Assembly: GCA_945868845.1 (NCBI GenBank)
Contig: CAMBMS010000001.1
Coordinates: 1-64,000 of the forward strand
Length of the DNA: 64,000 nt
Direction of reading: 5' to 3'
Source: Asaia bogorensis
Lineage (GTDB): Bacteria > Pseudomonadota > Alphaproteobacteria > Acetobacterales > Acetobacteraceae
In this document: piece by piece, positions 17,260 to 24,861 of the stretch
Layout: every line of letters starts with the position of its first letter
How positions within the stretch are numbered: the first letter of the stretch is position 1
Made by a program: the position numbers and the translations under genes
Notes under the pieces: model-generated
Told to the model about the DNA's origin: nothing
What the model saw: the letters and a program-made list of their open reading frames with translations, nothing else
Database searches by the model: none

Positions 17260-17714
17260 CAGCCCAGGAATTCCGGCCAAGGGCGTAACGACAACCCGAG
17301 CGTATGGACGAACAACAGCACCGAGCCGACCGCAAGCACGGTGGCGAGGAATAGCACCGGCATTACCCGCCAGCCCGGCGCCGCGGCGCGCGCGACCGCC
17401 ACCCCGGCATAGATGGCGACGACCAGTCCGCCCGGTTCCAGCAAGATGGCAAAGGCCAGCACTGCCAAGCTCAGCAACACCAGCGGCCGCATATGCCAGG
17501 ATTCCAGCCGCGGACCGCTGATGACAAAGGCGCGTCCGGACAGGATCACTCCGATGCCCATCAACACCCAGGCCAGCAACCGGGGTACATAACCGGGCCC
17601 CATGGAAACCGCCCGACCGATCGGAAGATTGCCCGAAAACACCAAGGCCAGCACGGCGACCAGGATCAGAAACAGGCCGCCGACCAGGTCCTGCGGACTA
17701 CGCACGCGGATCAT
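17259..17714 (-). CDS. tctB: tripartite tricarboxylate transporter, small membrane subunit TctB
   Basis: 151 residues with four predicted membrane segments: LVGGLFLILVAVLALVFSG, an amphipathic YVPRLLAWVLMGIGVIL, LVLLSLAVLAFAILL plus LVVAIYAGVAVA, and LFLATVLAVGSVLLFVHTLGL. TctB has little sequence conservation, so the call rests on topology, MGPGYVPR (a recurring family motif) and its position between tctC and tctA. Confidence 0.88.
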   Translation of the reverse strand: MIRVRSPQDLVGGLFLILVAVLALVFSGNLPIGRAVSMGPGYVPRLLAWVLMGIGVILSGRAFVISGPRLESWHMRPLVLLSLAVLAFAILLEPGGLVVAIYAGVAVARAAAPGWRVMPVLFLATVLAVGSVLLFVHTLGLSLRPWPEFLG

Positions 17715-17749
17715 CTATCTTTTTCCCTGGTCCCCAACCGAGCCTTACG

Positions 17750-18724
17750 CTAATCGAGCGACACGCCGGACGCCTTGGCGATCGGCGTCCATTTCGCCAG
17801 TTCCGCCTTCACGAAGGCAGCCAGCATCGCAGGCGTCTGCTGCGATGTCGGGTCAATCCCAACTTCCTGCAGACGCTTGAAGGTGGTCGGATCGTCAACA
17901 GCGCGCTGAAGAGCGGCGTTCAGCTTCTGGACGATAGCATCCGGCGTCTTCGGCGGTGCAAACACGGCATTCCAGGTATAACAATCGAAGCTGGGATAGC
18001 CGAGTTCGGCCATGGTCGGCACATCCGGCAACTGCCGCGCGCGCTTTTGTGTGCCGGTGGCAAGCACGCGGATCGCCTTCGCCTCAACCTGCGGCATGGC
18101 CGACGGCGTGCCATCCCAGGCCAGCGGGATCTGGTTGGCAACCAGATCGTTCATCATCGGCGCGGAACCACGATAGGGCACATGCACCCAGTCCACCCCC
18201 GCCACGCCCTTGAAGAACTCGCCGCAGAGATGAAGGATGGAGCCAAGGCCCGAGGAACCGTAGCTATATTTACCCGGGTTGGCTTTCAGCAGCGCAACCA
18301 GGCTCTTGAGGTCGGTCGCCGGGACGGACGGGTGCGCGACCAGGATGATCGGCGTGATACCCACCTGGCCCACGGGTTCAAAGCCGGTCACCGGATCATA
18401 GGGGATGTTCTTATAAAGCAGCGGATTACTCGCATGGGTGGACACTGTCGCCATCAGCACGATGTAGCCATCCGGCGCCGCCTTGGAGACGAAGTCGGCG
18501 CCGATATTGCCGCCCGCGCCGGGCTTGTTTTCCACGACGACCTGCTGACCGAGATATTCGGTCAGCTTCGCCGCGATCACACGCGCCACTAGATCGGTCG
18601 GGCCGCCAACGGCGAAGGACACCACCATGCGTATCGGCTTGGTGGGATAGGCCGCCTGGGAAAAAGCCTGGGCCGGCAGCAGCAGCGCCGTCAGTGCGAG
18701 GGAGAGCAACCTACATCGCAACAT
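17750..18724 (-). CDS. tctC: tripartite tricarboxylate transporter substrate-binding protein (Bug family)
   Basis: 324 residues from the ATG at 18724, preceded by GGAG at 7-nt spacing. The signal peptide is LLSLALTALLLPAQAFSQA. Bug-family marks are YPTKPIRMVVSFAVGGPTDLVAR, VVVENKPGAGGNIGADFVSKAAPDGY and VPTMAELGYPSFDCYTW. These proteins bind carboxylates (citrate, nicotinate, sugar acids and others) in the periplasm. The ligand is unknown; the neighbouring threonate-type dehydrogenase suggests a C4 sugar acid. The gap to tctB is 35 nt. Confidence 0.92.
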   Translation of the reverse strand: MLRCRLLSLALTALLLPAQAFSQAAYPTKPIRMVVSFAVGGPTDLVARVIAAKLTEYLGQQVVVENKPGAGGNIGADFVSKAAPDGYIVLMATVSTHASNPLLYKNIPYDPVTGFEPVGQVGITPIILVAHPSVPATDLKSLVALLKANPGKYSYGSSGLGSILHLCGEFFKGVAGVDWVHVPYRGSAPMMNDLVANQIPLAWDGTPSAMPQVEAKAIRVLATGTQKRARQLPDVPTMAELGYPSFDCYTWNAVFAPPKTPDAIVQKLNAALQRAVDDPTTFKRLQEVGIDPTSQQTPAMLAAFVKAELAKWTPIAKASGVSLD

Positions 18725-18828
18725 CCAAAAGCTCCATATTCCTTTGTGTTCCGTTGATTCGGGTTGGACAGTTCTTAGCATCGTGACCCCGATCTCGCTA
18801 GCGCGCATTCGCCACGCGGAACAATCCG

Positions 18829-19722
18829 CTAATCCCGCCCGGGCAACGCGATCCCCGCCAGCGCCTGCCAGACGCGGATGACAAAGGCGTCGTCCTTAGC
18901 CCCTTGACCGTTGGCGGCGGCTGCGAGGAATAGCTGATGCGCCGCGGAGGCCATCGGCAGCGGAAAGGTTAAGACCCGCGCCTGATCCAGCACGATGCCC
19001 AGATCCTTGACGAAAATATTTACCGCCGACAATGGCGTATCATCTCCGGCCAGGATGTGCGGCACCCGGTTTTGGAACATCCAGGACGAACCGGCGGAGG
19101 TTGAAATCACGTCGAACAAGGTTTGCGGATCGGCGCCGGCACGAATGCCCAGCGCCATCGCCTCCGCCGCCGTGGCGATATGCACGCCGGCCAGAAGCTG
19201 GTTCACCATCTTCACCGTGCTGCCAATGCCCGGCACATCGCCCAGCCGCCAGACCTTGGTCGAGATTGCATTCAACACCGGATCGGCCTTGGCGAAGGCA
19301 TCCGCCGAGCCCGACGCCATCACCGTCATGGTTCCCGTCTCCGCCCCCGCCTTGCCGCCGGAAACCGGGGCATCCAGGGCCAGTAGCCCCAGGCCGGTCA
19401 ACCGCTCGGCGAGCGCGCGCGCCACTTCCGGCGCCACGGTCAGGCAGTTCAGCACCACCATGCCCTTGACTAGATGCGCGGCACAGCCGGTAGGGCCAAA
19501 CAACACGTCCTCGGCCTGTTGCGCATTGACGACAAAGACGATCAGCGCGTCCAGATCACTGGGCAATTCTGCGGGTGTTGCCACCGGATGGCCCCCGGCA
19601 GCGAAAAACGCCTCACGCGCGGGCGCGCGCAGATCGCAGCCAAATACGCGGAACTGCTGCTTCACCAGGTTAAGGGCCACGCCCATGCCCATGGTGCCCA
19701 GACCGATCACGCCAACATTCAT
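18829..19722 (-). CDS. ltnD: 3-hydroxyisobutyrate-dehydrogenase family oxidoreductase, L-threonate dehydrogenase-like
   Basis: 297 residues. The Rossmann start is VGVIGLGTMGMGVALNLV; the substrate motif is DAPVSGGKAGAETGTM; the catalytic Lys is in GSTVKMVNQLLAG. The stretch SSWMFQNRVPHIL with PLSAVNIFVKDLGIVLDQA is typical of the LtnD subgroup, which oxidises L-threonate or D-erythronate at C2. Genes for the next steps (LtnK/OtnK kinase, OtnC aldolase) are not in the window, so the symbol is a likely subgroup match, not proof. It precedes tctCBA in the same direction with a 104-nt gap. Confidence 0.75.
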   Translation of the reverse strand: MNVGVIGLGTMGMGVALNLVKQQFRVFGCDLRAPAREAFFAAGGHPVATPAELPSDLDALIVFVVNAQQAEDVLFGPTGCAAHLVKGMVVLNCLTVAPEVARALAERLTGLGLLALDAPVSGGKAGAETGTMTVMASGSADAFAKADPVLNAISTKVWRLGDVPGIGSTVKMVNQLLAGVHIATAAEAMALGIRAGADPQTLFDVISTSAGSSWMFQNRVPHILAGDDTPLSAVNIFVKDLGIVLDQARVLTFPLPMASAAHQLFLAAAANGQGAKDDAFVIRVWQALAGIALPGRD

Positions 19723-19743
19723 GCGAGAAATTCCTTCATTTCA

Positions 19744-19798
19744 GTCCGGCACCGTAGCCAAAGGGAAGACGAGGTAAGCGAGCGGGCCGGTGCCGGAC
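19744..19798 (-). terminator. inverted repeat between pip and ltnD
   Basis: GTCCGGCACCG (19744-19754) and CGGTGCCGGAC (19788-19798) are perfect 11-bp inverted arms with a 33-nt loop. They lie between the stop of pip and the start of ltnD. Arm length suggests a hairpin in the transcript, but no U-run follows, so it may be a weak or factor-dependent terminator. Confidence 0.35.
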
Positions 19799-19805
19799 CT
19801 TCGAA

Positions 19806-20786
19806 TCAGCTTTCACCGCGAAACCGCTCCACCGCCGCGATCAGGTTGCGCCTGATAGACGGTTCCAGCGCCGAATGCCCGGCGTCGGGCTGCACGGTGA
19901 GCTTTGCCGCCGGCCATTGCGCCGCCAGCTCAAACGCCGAGGTCGGCGGGCAGATCATATCATAGCGACCCTGCACGATCTCCCCCGGCAAATGCGCGAT
20001 CCGTCCCATCCGCCCCAGCAGCCCCTCCGGCGGCAGGAACAGTTCATGGGCAAAATAATACGCCTCGATCCGCGCCAAGCCGAGCGCCGTCCGGTCCTGA
20101 GCAAACGACGCAACGGTCTTCGGGCTGGGCAGCAGGGTGGAGCAGGAGCCTTCATAGGTGCTCCAGGCGCGCGCCGCCGGCAGATGGATGGCGGGATCGG
20201 GATCGGTTAGCCGGCGCAAATAATTGCCGAGCAGCTCGCCACGCTCGCATACAGGCAGAAATTCGCGAAAGGCGGCATGGGCATCGGGAAACATCAGGCG
20301 CATTCCGTGCAGGAACCATTCCACCTCGCTGCCCCGCCCTAGGAACACGCCGCGCAGCACGAGACCGACCACCTGTTGCGGATAGGCCTGGGCATAGGCC
20401 AGGGCCAAGGTGGAGCCCCACGAGCCGCCGAACAGCAGCCAGCGCTCGATCCCCAAATGACGCCGGAGTTTCTCGATATCCTCCACAAGATCTGGAGTAG
20501 TGTTGTTGGTCAGCTCTCCAAATGGGCTCGAGCGTCCGGCGCCGCGCTGGTCGAAGATCACCACGCGCCAGAATTGCGGATCGAAGAACCGCCGGTGCAC
20601 CGCCCCCGCCCCGGCTCCCGGCCCGCCATGCAGGAACAGCACTGGGCGGCCATTCGGCTGGCCCACCTGTTCCCAATACATGACATGGCCCGCAGAAGGG
20701 CTTGCGGAAGGGCCCAATGCCGATTCGAGCGGCAGATAGCCGGTCTGAAAGGGGCCGATTTCGGGAAACAGATCACCGCTGGGCAT
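19806..20786 (-). CDS. pip: proline iminopeptidase
   Basis: 326 residues from the ATG at 20786 (MPSGDLFPEI). Prolyl-aminopeptidase features are FLHGGPGAGAG (HGGPG oxyanion motif, residues 53-57), VVIFDQRGAGRSSP, the nucleophile elbow GGSWGSTLALAYA (S122), the acid in VQGRYDMICP and the His in DAGHSA. It removes N-terminal proline from peptides in the cytosol. The long upstream in-frame extension to 20996 is His/Arg-rich and antisense to the DUF423 gene, so it is not used. A 63-nt gap to the divergent DUF423 gene should contain both promoters. Confidence 0.92.
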   Translation of the reverse strand: MPSGDLFPEIGPFQTGYLPLESALGPSASPSAGHVMYWEQVGQPNGRPVLFLHGGPGAGAGAVHRRFFDPQFWRVVIFDQRGAGRSSPFGELTNNTTPDLVEDIEKLRRHLGIERWLLFGGSWGSTLALAYAQAYPQQVVGLVLRGVFLGRGSEVEWFLHGMRLMFPDAHAAFREFLPVCERGELLGNYLRRLTDPDPAIHLPAARAWSTYEGSCSTLLPSPKTVASFAQDRTALGLARIEAYYFAHELFLPPEGLLGRMGRIAHLPGEIVQGRYDMICPPTSAFELAAQWPAAKLTVQPDAGHSALEPSIRRNLIAAVERFRGES

Positions 20787-20849
20787 GCGCGGATTGTATC
20801 GTGGCGCGGCGGCTGGCGAAACCAGGTGCGCGGGGTTTAGTTTAGGGGC

Positions 20850-21212
20850 ATGCACAGGATCTGGATCGCACTCGGAGCATTGGCCGGCATTTTCGGGGTT
20901 GGTATGATGGCGGTGGCCACGCATGAGTTTGGCCTGCGTCTGGCGCCGGCGGCGTCGGGGCTGGTGCATACGGCGGTGCAAATGCAGATGTGGCACGCAC
21001 TGGCCCTGTTACTCTGCGGCATCCGCACCGAGCGTGGCGGACGGGGGCATTGGGCGGCGGCTTGCTTTGCTCTCGGGATATTGGGGTTTTGCGGCGGGCT
21101 TTACCTGCGTGCGTTGGGCTTGCCGCGTCTGCCGGGGCTCGTGCCCCTGGGCGGCATTTTGTTGATGCTGGGCTGGCTGTTGCTGGCGCTTTCGGCCCTG
21201 AATAGGCGATAA
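20850..21212 (+). CDS. DUF423-type small membrane protein
   Basis: 120 residues with four hydrophobic segments: IWIALGALAGIFGVGMMAVA, a second around VQMQMWHALALLLCGI, AACFALGILGFCGGLYL, and GLVPLGGILLMLGWLLLALSAL. The N-terminus with a following HEFGL, and the M-WHALALL segment, match the DUF423 (YgdD-like) family of inner-membrane proteins of unknown function. It is single, diverging from pip and converging on the 49-residue gene. Confidence 0.75.
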   Translation: MHRIWIALGALAGIFGVGMMAVATHEFGLRLAPAASGLVHTAVQMQMWHALALLLCGIRTERGGRGHWAAACFALGILGFCGGLYLRALGLPRLPGLVPLGGILLMLGWLLLALSALNRR

Positions 21213-21237
21213 GGGGGGAACCGACAAAGTGCCGGCT

Positions 21238-21387
21238 TCAGGCTGCTGCCTGCGCCGTCTGCGCCATATCCTGCTGGGAAATTTCGGCCAGTAAATCCCA
21301 TACATCGGCGGGGCGCATGGGCACCTCCGGGTCGTTGAGCAGCCTGTCCAACTCCGCCAGCTTGTGTGCATATTCTATTTTGGTCAT
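21238..21387 (-). CDS. conserved small protein (49 aa)
   Basis: The start MTKIEYAHKL at 21387 is preceded by a GAAAGGGGCGAG ribosome-binding region. The protein is acidic and helical with LAELDRLLNDPEVPMRPADVWDLLAEIS. Short proteins of this form occur across alphaproteobacteria and are sometimes mislabelled as peptide chain release factor 1; they have no release-factor domain. The function is unknown. An in-frame extension to 21531 lacks family-like sequence. Confidence 0.65.
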   Translation of the reverse strand: MTKIEYAHKLAELDRLLNDPEVPMRPADVWDLLAEISQQDMAQTAQAAA

Positions 21388-21689
21388 CGCACTCGCCCCT
21401 TTCGATGCTGGGCGGATAGCGGGCGAAGATGGCAAAGTTCGGGCAGGTTTGTGACTTTTGGAACATTCGTCGTTAACGCTCAGTCGGTACCGTCCCGATC
21501 CAAGAGCGTTCCGCCGCGCGGGCCGGAGCATCGCTTAGGCGCAGCTCCGCCGTGAGTACTGGCGGCTCGTCGAGGGGCACGATCGGCGCCAGGTGCGGCT
21601 TGCGGGCGGGGGCGGTAGGCATGCAGAGCGCGCGCCCCGATTATTTTTTACCTCCAACGCAGCCTGCCGTGCCCGAAATTTGGGCAACA

Positions 21690-21816
21690 CATAGGCAGAG
21701 GAATACGAATACGCTTCTAGGAAATGATGCTCGACCTCCCAGACATAATCGATGCCCGGCTGATCGGAGCGTTCCACCTGCTCTAGCGCCTCGTCACAAA
21801 CAAGCTGTTCGAAACC
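21690..21816 (-). pseudogene. fragment of an LLM-class flavin oxidoreductase gene
   Basis: About 40 codons read EQVERSDQPGIDYVWEVEHH and then FLEAYSYSSA. This is close to the N-terminal segment of a luciferase-like monooxygenase group (GIDYVWEVEHHFLEEYSHSSAPE). A stop codon lies just upstream in frame, near 21817-21822, and the similarity ends at about 21690, so only a relic survives. The window holds three other luciferase-like genes that are intact or cut only by the edge. Confidence 0.6.
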
Positions 21817-21872
21817 TCAACCAGGGTTGCGGGTGCTGAGGTTCACAGAAGATGCCAAATCTCATGCCCCTG

Positions 21873-22294
21873 CCCTACCCCGCCCTACCATTCTCCAGCT
21901 TGCAATTTGGTATCTTTACAAGCCTGGTCTTGGACGCAGCCTCTACTTTCGCCGCAGACAAAGCTTTCTTTTGCGTGCGGGTAAATTTCCGGCTCTCCTC
22001 TATCAAGATCGGCACGCTTTCGGTCATGGTGTGGATGCCGAACATAGAGGCGATCATCAGAACCTCCATGACCTAATCGCAGCTGACGCTGTGGCGCAGC
22101 ACATTGGCGATATGGATACGCGTGCTGGTGTTGTGCAGATGCGTAGTCGCCGTATCGACGGCGATATAAACAAGTTTGGTCACCTTAAGCGGCAAGCTGC
22201 CGGTGCGCCAGAGTAAGAAGGAAAGATCAGTATTAGGGCCACGAAGTAATCGGGAGAGAGAGTCAGAATACCATCCCGTAGCGAGGACCTTTAA
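21873..22294 (-). pseudogene. decayed reading frame, possibly a serine-recombinase relic
   Basis: One minus-strand frame is open from 22294 to 21873 apart from a single TAG at 22073-22075. The 3' part reads ILIEESRKFTRTQKKALSAA and then KVEA with LVKIPN. This resembles the long-helix segment of resolvase/invertase recombinases (E-ER-xIS-RTKAALAAAKARG-x-LGNPN). The upstream part (KLVYIAVDTATTHLHNTSTR) is not recognised. No catalytic N-terminal domain is visible. Composition is poorer in G+C than the flanks. The call is tentative. Confidence 0.3.
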
Positions 22295-22356
22295 TCACGC
22301 GCTTGGATGAAATTATTTCTTAAATTTTTCTGAAGGACATCAAGTTTCCTAGCCAT
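22291..22356 (-). CDS. 21-codon ORF with a strong ribosome-binding site
   Basis: ATG at 22356 follows GGAGG (plus-strand CCTCC, about 22365-22369) at a good distance and encodes MARKLDVLQKNLRNNFIQARD before TAA at 22291. It could be the true beginning of the decayed gene downstream, truncated by a frameshift, or a leader peptide; I cannot tell. The region is AT-rich compared with its surroundings. Confidence 0.25.
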   Translation of the reverse strand: MARKLDVLQKNLRNNFIQARD

Positions 22357-22386
22357 AGCACGATCCTCCGTGTTGTATAGAATAAT

Positions 22387-23280
22387 TTATTTTTGCGAAT
22401 GCCGAGCCGTAATTGCATCGTGGCGCGCCAGCACATTGCGCGCACGTTCGACGATCGGAATGTCGATCATCTTACCCTCGAAATTCACCGCACCCAATCC
22501 TTTGGCAAGCGTTTCGCCCCAGCATTGCAGCATCCGTCGCGCGTAATCTACATCCTCCAAGGTCGGCGAAAATTCCTCGTTCAGTATGGAAATTTGCGAA
22601 GGATGCACACAGGATGCCCCAGAAAACCCGAGCCGGCGGGAACGGCGGATGGTCGCACGGAAGGCGTCAAGGTCTGAGATATCGGCTATGGAGCCGACGA
22701 AGCCCAGCGGCAGGATACCGGCAGCGCGCGCGGCGATGACGGATTGCTGCTTTGGATAAAACAGGCCCTCGGCCTCCGGCACCATGTCAACGGAAAGAGT
22801 AAAATCCTCACTGCCCAGGCCCAGCGAAACGATGCGCGGATGTGCCGCCGCGATGTCGTGCATGCGAAAAAATGCCGCGGCGGTTTCCACCATCACCATG
22901 ATACCCATGCCACCTAACGTTAGGCCGCGCTCAATTTCCAGCTCCTCGATCATTTCCGCGATCAGGCAGACATGCTGCGCGCTATCGATTTTCGGCAATG
23001 CCAACGCCCGCACACCAGGTACCATCGCGGCTTCGAGATCCTTGACCAGCTCGCGGATCGGGCGATTGCAGCGTACCACCACATCGGCACCGTTGCGCGC
23101 GACCTTGCGAATGGCCTCCGGCAAGGCGGCGCGTCCGCGCGGCTTCTCGGGCAACGGGACAGAATCTTCAAGGTCCAAAATAATCGCATCCGCACCACGA
23201 TCCGCCGCGCGCTCGATGAAGCGCGGTTGAATAGACGGCACGTAGAGCATAGAACGCCAGACTGGCAGGTTTTTCGACAT
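22387..23280 (-). CDS. HpcH/HpaI aldolase / citrate-lyase-beta family CoA ester lyase
   Basis: 297 residues from the ATG at 23280. CitE-like features are SMLYVPSIQPRFIERA at the N-terminus, ADAIILDLEDSVP (metal-binding acidic residues) and VVVRCNR. GIMVMVETAAAFF carries the metal-binding Glu, SLGLGSEDFTLSVD follows, and GFSGASCVHPSQI is the C-terminal family motif. Members cleave or form malyl-CoA, citramalyl-CoA or related 3-hydroxydicarboxyl-CoA. It follows a CaiB-type CoA-transferase by 4 nt, so a free acid is probably activated by CoA transfer and then split. The exact acid is unknown. Confidence 0.87.
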   Translation of the reverse strand: MSKNLPVWRSMLYVPSIQPRFIERAADRGADAIILDLEDSVPLPEKPRGRAALPEAIRKVARNGADVVVRCNRPIRELVKDLEAAMVPGVRALALPKIDSAQHVCLIAEMIEELEIERGLTLGGMGIMVMVETAAAFFRMHDIAAAHPRIVSLGLGSEDFTLSVDMVPEAEGLFYPKQQSVIAARAAGILPLGFVGSIADISDLDAFRATIRRSRRLGFSGASCVHPSQISILNEEFSPTLEDVDYARRMLQCWGETLAKGLGAVNFEGKMIDIPIVERARNVLARHDAITARHSQK

Positions 23281-23284
23281 CGCT

Positions 23285-24505
23285 TCAGTCTTCCTTGATT
23301 GCTCCTGCCGCCAGTAAGGCCGCACGTTGTTCATCACTGACCCCAAGACGGGTCAGAATTTCTTTCGTATGTTCACCCAACCGCGCCGCTGGTGTACGCA
23401 ACTTTCCGGGCGTGCCAGACAGGCGCGGAATGATATTGTGCATCAGCACGGAGCCCGCTTCCGTGTCCGGCACTTCTACCACCACGCCGCGCGCCTGCAC
23501 ATGCGGATCGTCGAGGAACTGGTCGATGTCATAGACCGCCGCCGCGGTGACTTCCGCCGCGGTGAATATTTTCATGTTTTCGTCGAGCGTGCGCGCGGCG
23601 ATAAAATCGGCAATCGGTTGCTCGCATTCATCGACGTGGCGCAGGCGATCGGTGTTGGTGCGGAAACGCGCATCGGTGATCATGTCCTCCCGCCCGATGG
23701 CACGGAACAATCTTTCAGCCATAGCCTGAATGGAAGCCGATATGGCGATGTAGCGTCCATTCTTCGTACGAAACGTATTTCGTGGCGACGTGGTGGCAGA
23801 TCGATTGCCGGAACGTGGTGTCACTTCACCTAACGTTCGATAAATTGCCGCATCCGGCCCCAGGATGGAGACGATCGGATCGAGCAGCGGCAGATCGATC
23901 ACTTGCCCACGCCCGCCACCCTCAACCTCGCGCAGCGCTATCATCACCGCGTACGCGCCATATAGCCCCGCCACCATATCCGCAAGCGCTAGCGGCGGCA
24001 GCACCGGCGGGCGATCGCCATACCCGTTCTTGGCCGCAAAGCCCGACATAGCTTCCACCAGCGTCCCGAACCCGGGCCGGTCCTTATACGGCCCATCCTG
24101 GCCAAAGCCGGAGACGCGCACGATGATCAATTTCGGATTGAGCGCATGCAGCACATCCGGTCCGATTCCCATGGCTTCCAAGGTGCCAGGACGAAAATTC
24201 TCGATCAGTATATCGGACTGCGTCAGCAGATGTTTCAGGATATCCAGGCAGCTCGGACCGCGCAAATTCATCGCTAGCGATTTCTTGTTGCGCGCATAGA
24301 CTTTCCAATGGAGGGAAAGGCCCTTCACACGCCAGGCGCGCAGCGGATCGCCCTTCTCGGGGTCCTCCAGCTTGATAACCTCCGCGCCCTGGTCGGCCAG
24401 TTGCAGGCTGACCATATTGCCAGCCACCAGGCGCGAGAGATCAACGACTCTGATACCGTCCAGCGGAGCCTTTGCACCTTGTTCAAAATTGACGCGCGGA
24501 ATCAT
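23285..24505 (-). CDS. CaiB/BaiF family CoA-transferase
   Basis: 406 residues from MIPRVNFEQG (ATG at 24505). Family III CoA-transferase marks are LDGIRVVDLSRLVAGNMVS, LADQGAEVIKLEDPEKGD, NKKSLAMNLRG, SDILIENFRPGTLEAMGIG and LALADMVAGLYGAYAV, whose Asp is the likely catalytic nucleophile forming the acyl anhydride. DDPHVQARGVVVEV near the end is also conserved. The in-frame 115-residue extension upstream lies antisense to the cobalamin riboswitch and is not coding. The gene pairs with the CitE-like lyase. Its promoter lies between 24506 and the riboswitch. Confidence 0.9.
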   Translation of the reverse strand: MIPRVNFEQGAKAPLDGIRVVDLSRLVAGNMVSLQLADQGAEVIKLEDPEKGDPLRAWRVKGLSLHWKVYARNKKSLAMNLRGPSCLDILKHLLTQSDILIENFRPGTLEAMGIGPDVLHALNPKLIIVRVSGFGQDGPYKDRPGFGTLVEAMSGFAAKNGYGDRPPVLPPLALADMVAGLYGAYAVMIALREVEGGGRGQVIDLPLLDPIVSILGPDAAIYRTLGEVTPRSGNRSATTSPRNTFRTKNGRYIAISASIQAMAERLFRAIGREDMITDARFRTNTDRLRHVDECEQPIADFIAARTLDENMKIFTAAEVTAAAVYDIDQFLDDPHVQARGVVVEVPDTEAGSVLMHNIIPRLSGTPGKLRTPAARLGEHTKEILTRLGVSDEQRAALLAAGAIKED

Positions 24506-24554
24506 GCCGGCCTTCTCACTCCTTATTGCCCGGAAAGAACACAGAGGGTAGTGT

Positions 24555-24760
24555 CGGACCAGATGCAGGTGGCCCGCAAGGGCTGAAACGGGAATGCGGA
24601 ATGTTGGCGCAGCCAGCCAGTCCGCAGCTGCCCCCGCAACTGTAGGCGGTGATGCCAGATCCAACGGCCATTGTTCGCGCAAGCGGGCGAGAAGGCGGAT
24701 CCGGAACGCGATGCAAATCGCAAAACCGCGAGCCAGGAGACCGGCCGGCATCGAGACTGT
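24555..24760 (+). promoter_or_regulatory. cobalamin (B12) riboswitch
   Basis: The plus strand holds the hallmark elements in order: GCAGGTGGCCCGCAAGGGCTG with GAAACGGGAATGCGG (about 24565-24599), CAGCTGCCCCCGCAACTGTA (about 24631-24650) with GGCGGTGA after it, and the B12 box AGCCAGGAGACCGGCC at 24731-24746. This is the adenosyl/aquocobalamin-binding aptamer. It lies about 100 nt upstream of a BtuB-like receptor gene, the classic regulated target. Exact ends are approximate. Confidence 0.95.
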
Positions 24761-24840
24761 TTGCGCGCGTCGGGCGGGGTGCACCGGGGCAACGGCGAGG
24801 AACCGCATGCGGCTGTCGTTGATGCAACCGGGGGCCAGTG

Positions 24841-24856
24841 CCTCCGACAACGGAGG
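24841..24856 (+). promoter_or_regulatory. Shine-Dalgarno-sequestering hairpin of the riboswitch
   Basis: CCTCCG (24841-24846) and CGGAGG (24851-24856) form a perfect 6-bp stem with an ACAA loop. The 3' arm contains the GGAGG ribosome-binding site of the BtuB-like gene, five bases before its ATG at 24862. This is the expected expression platform for translational repression when B12 is bound. Confidence 0.7.
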
Positions 24857-24861
24857 TCGCT

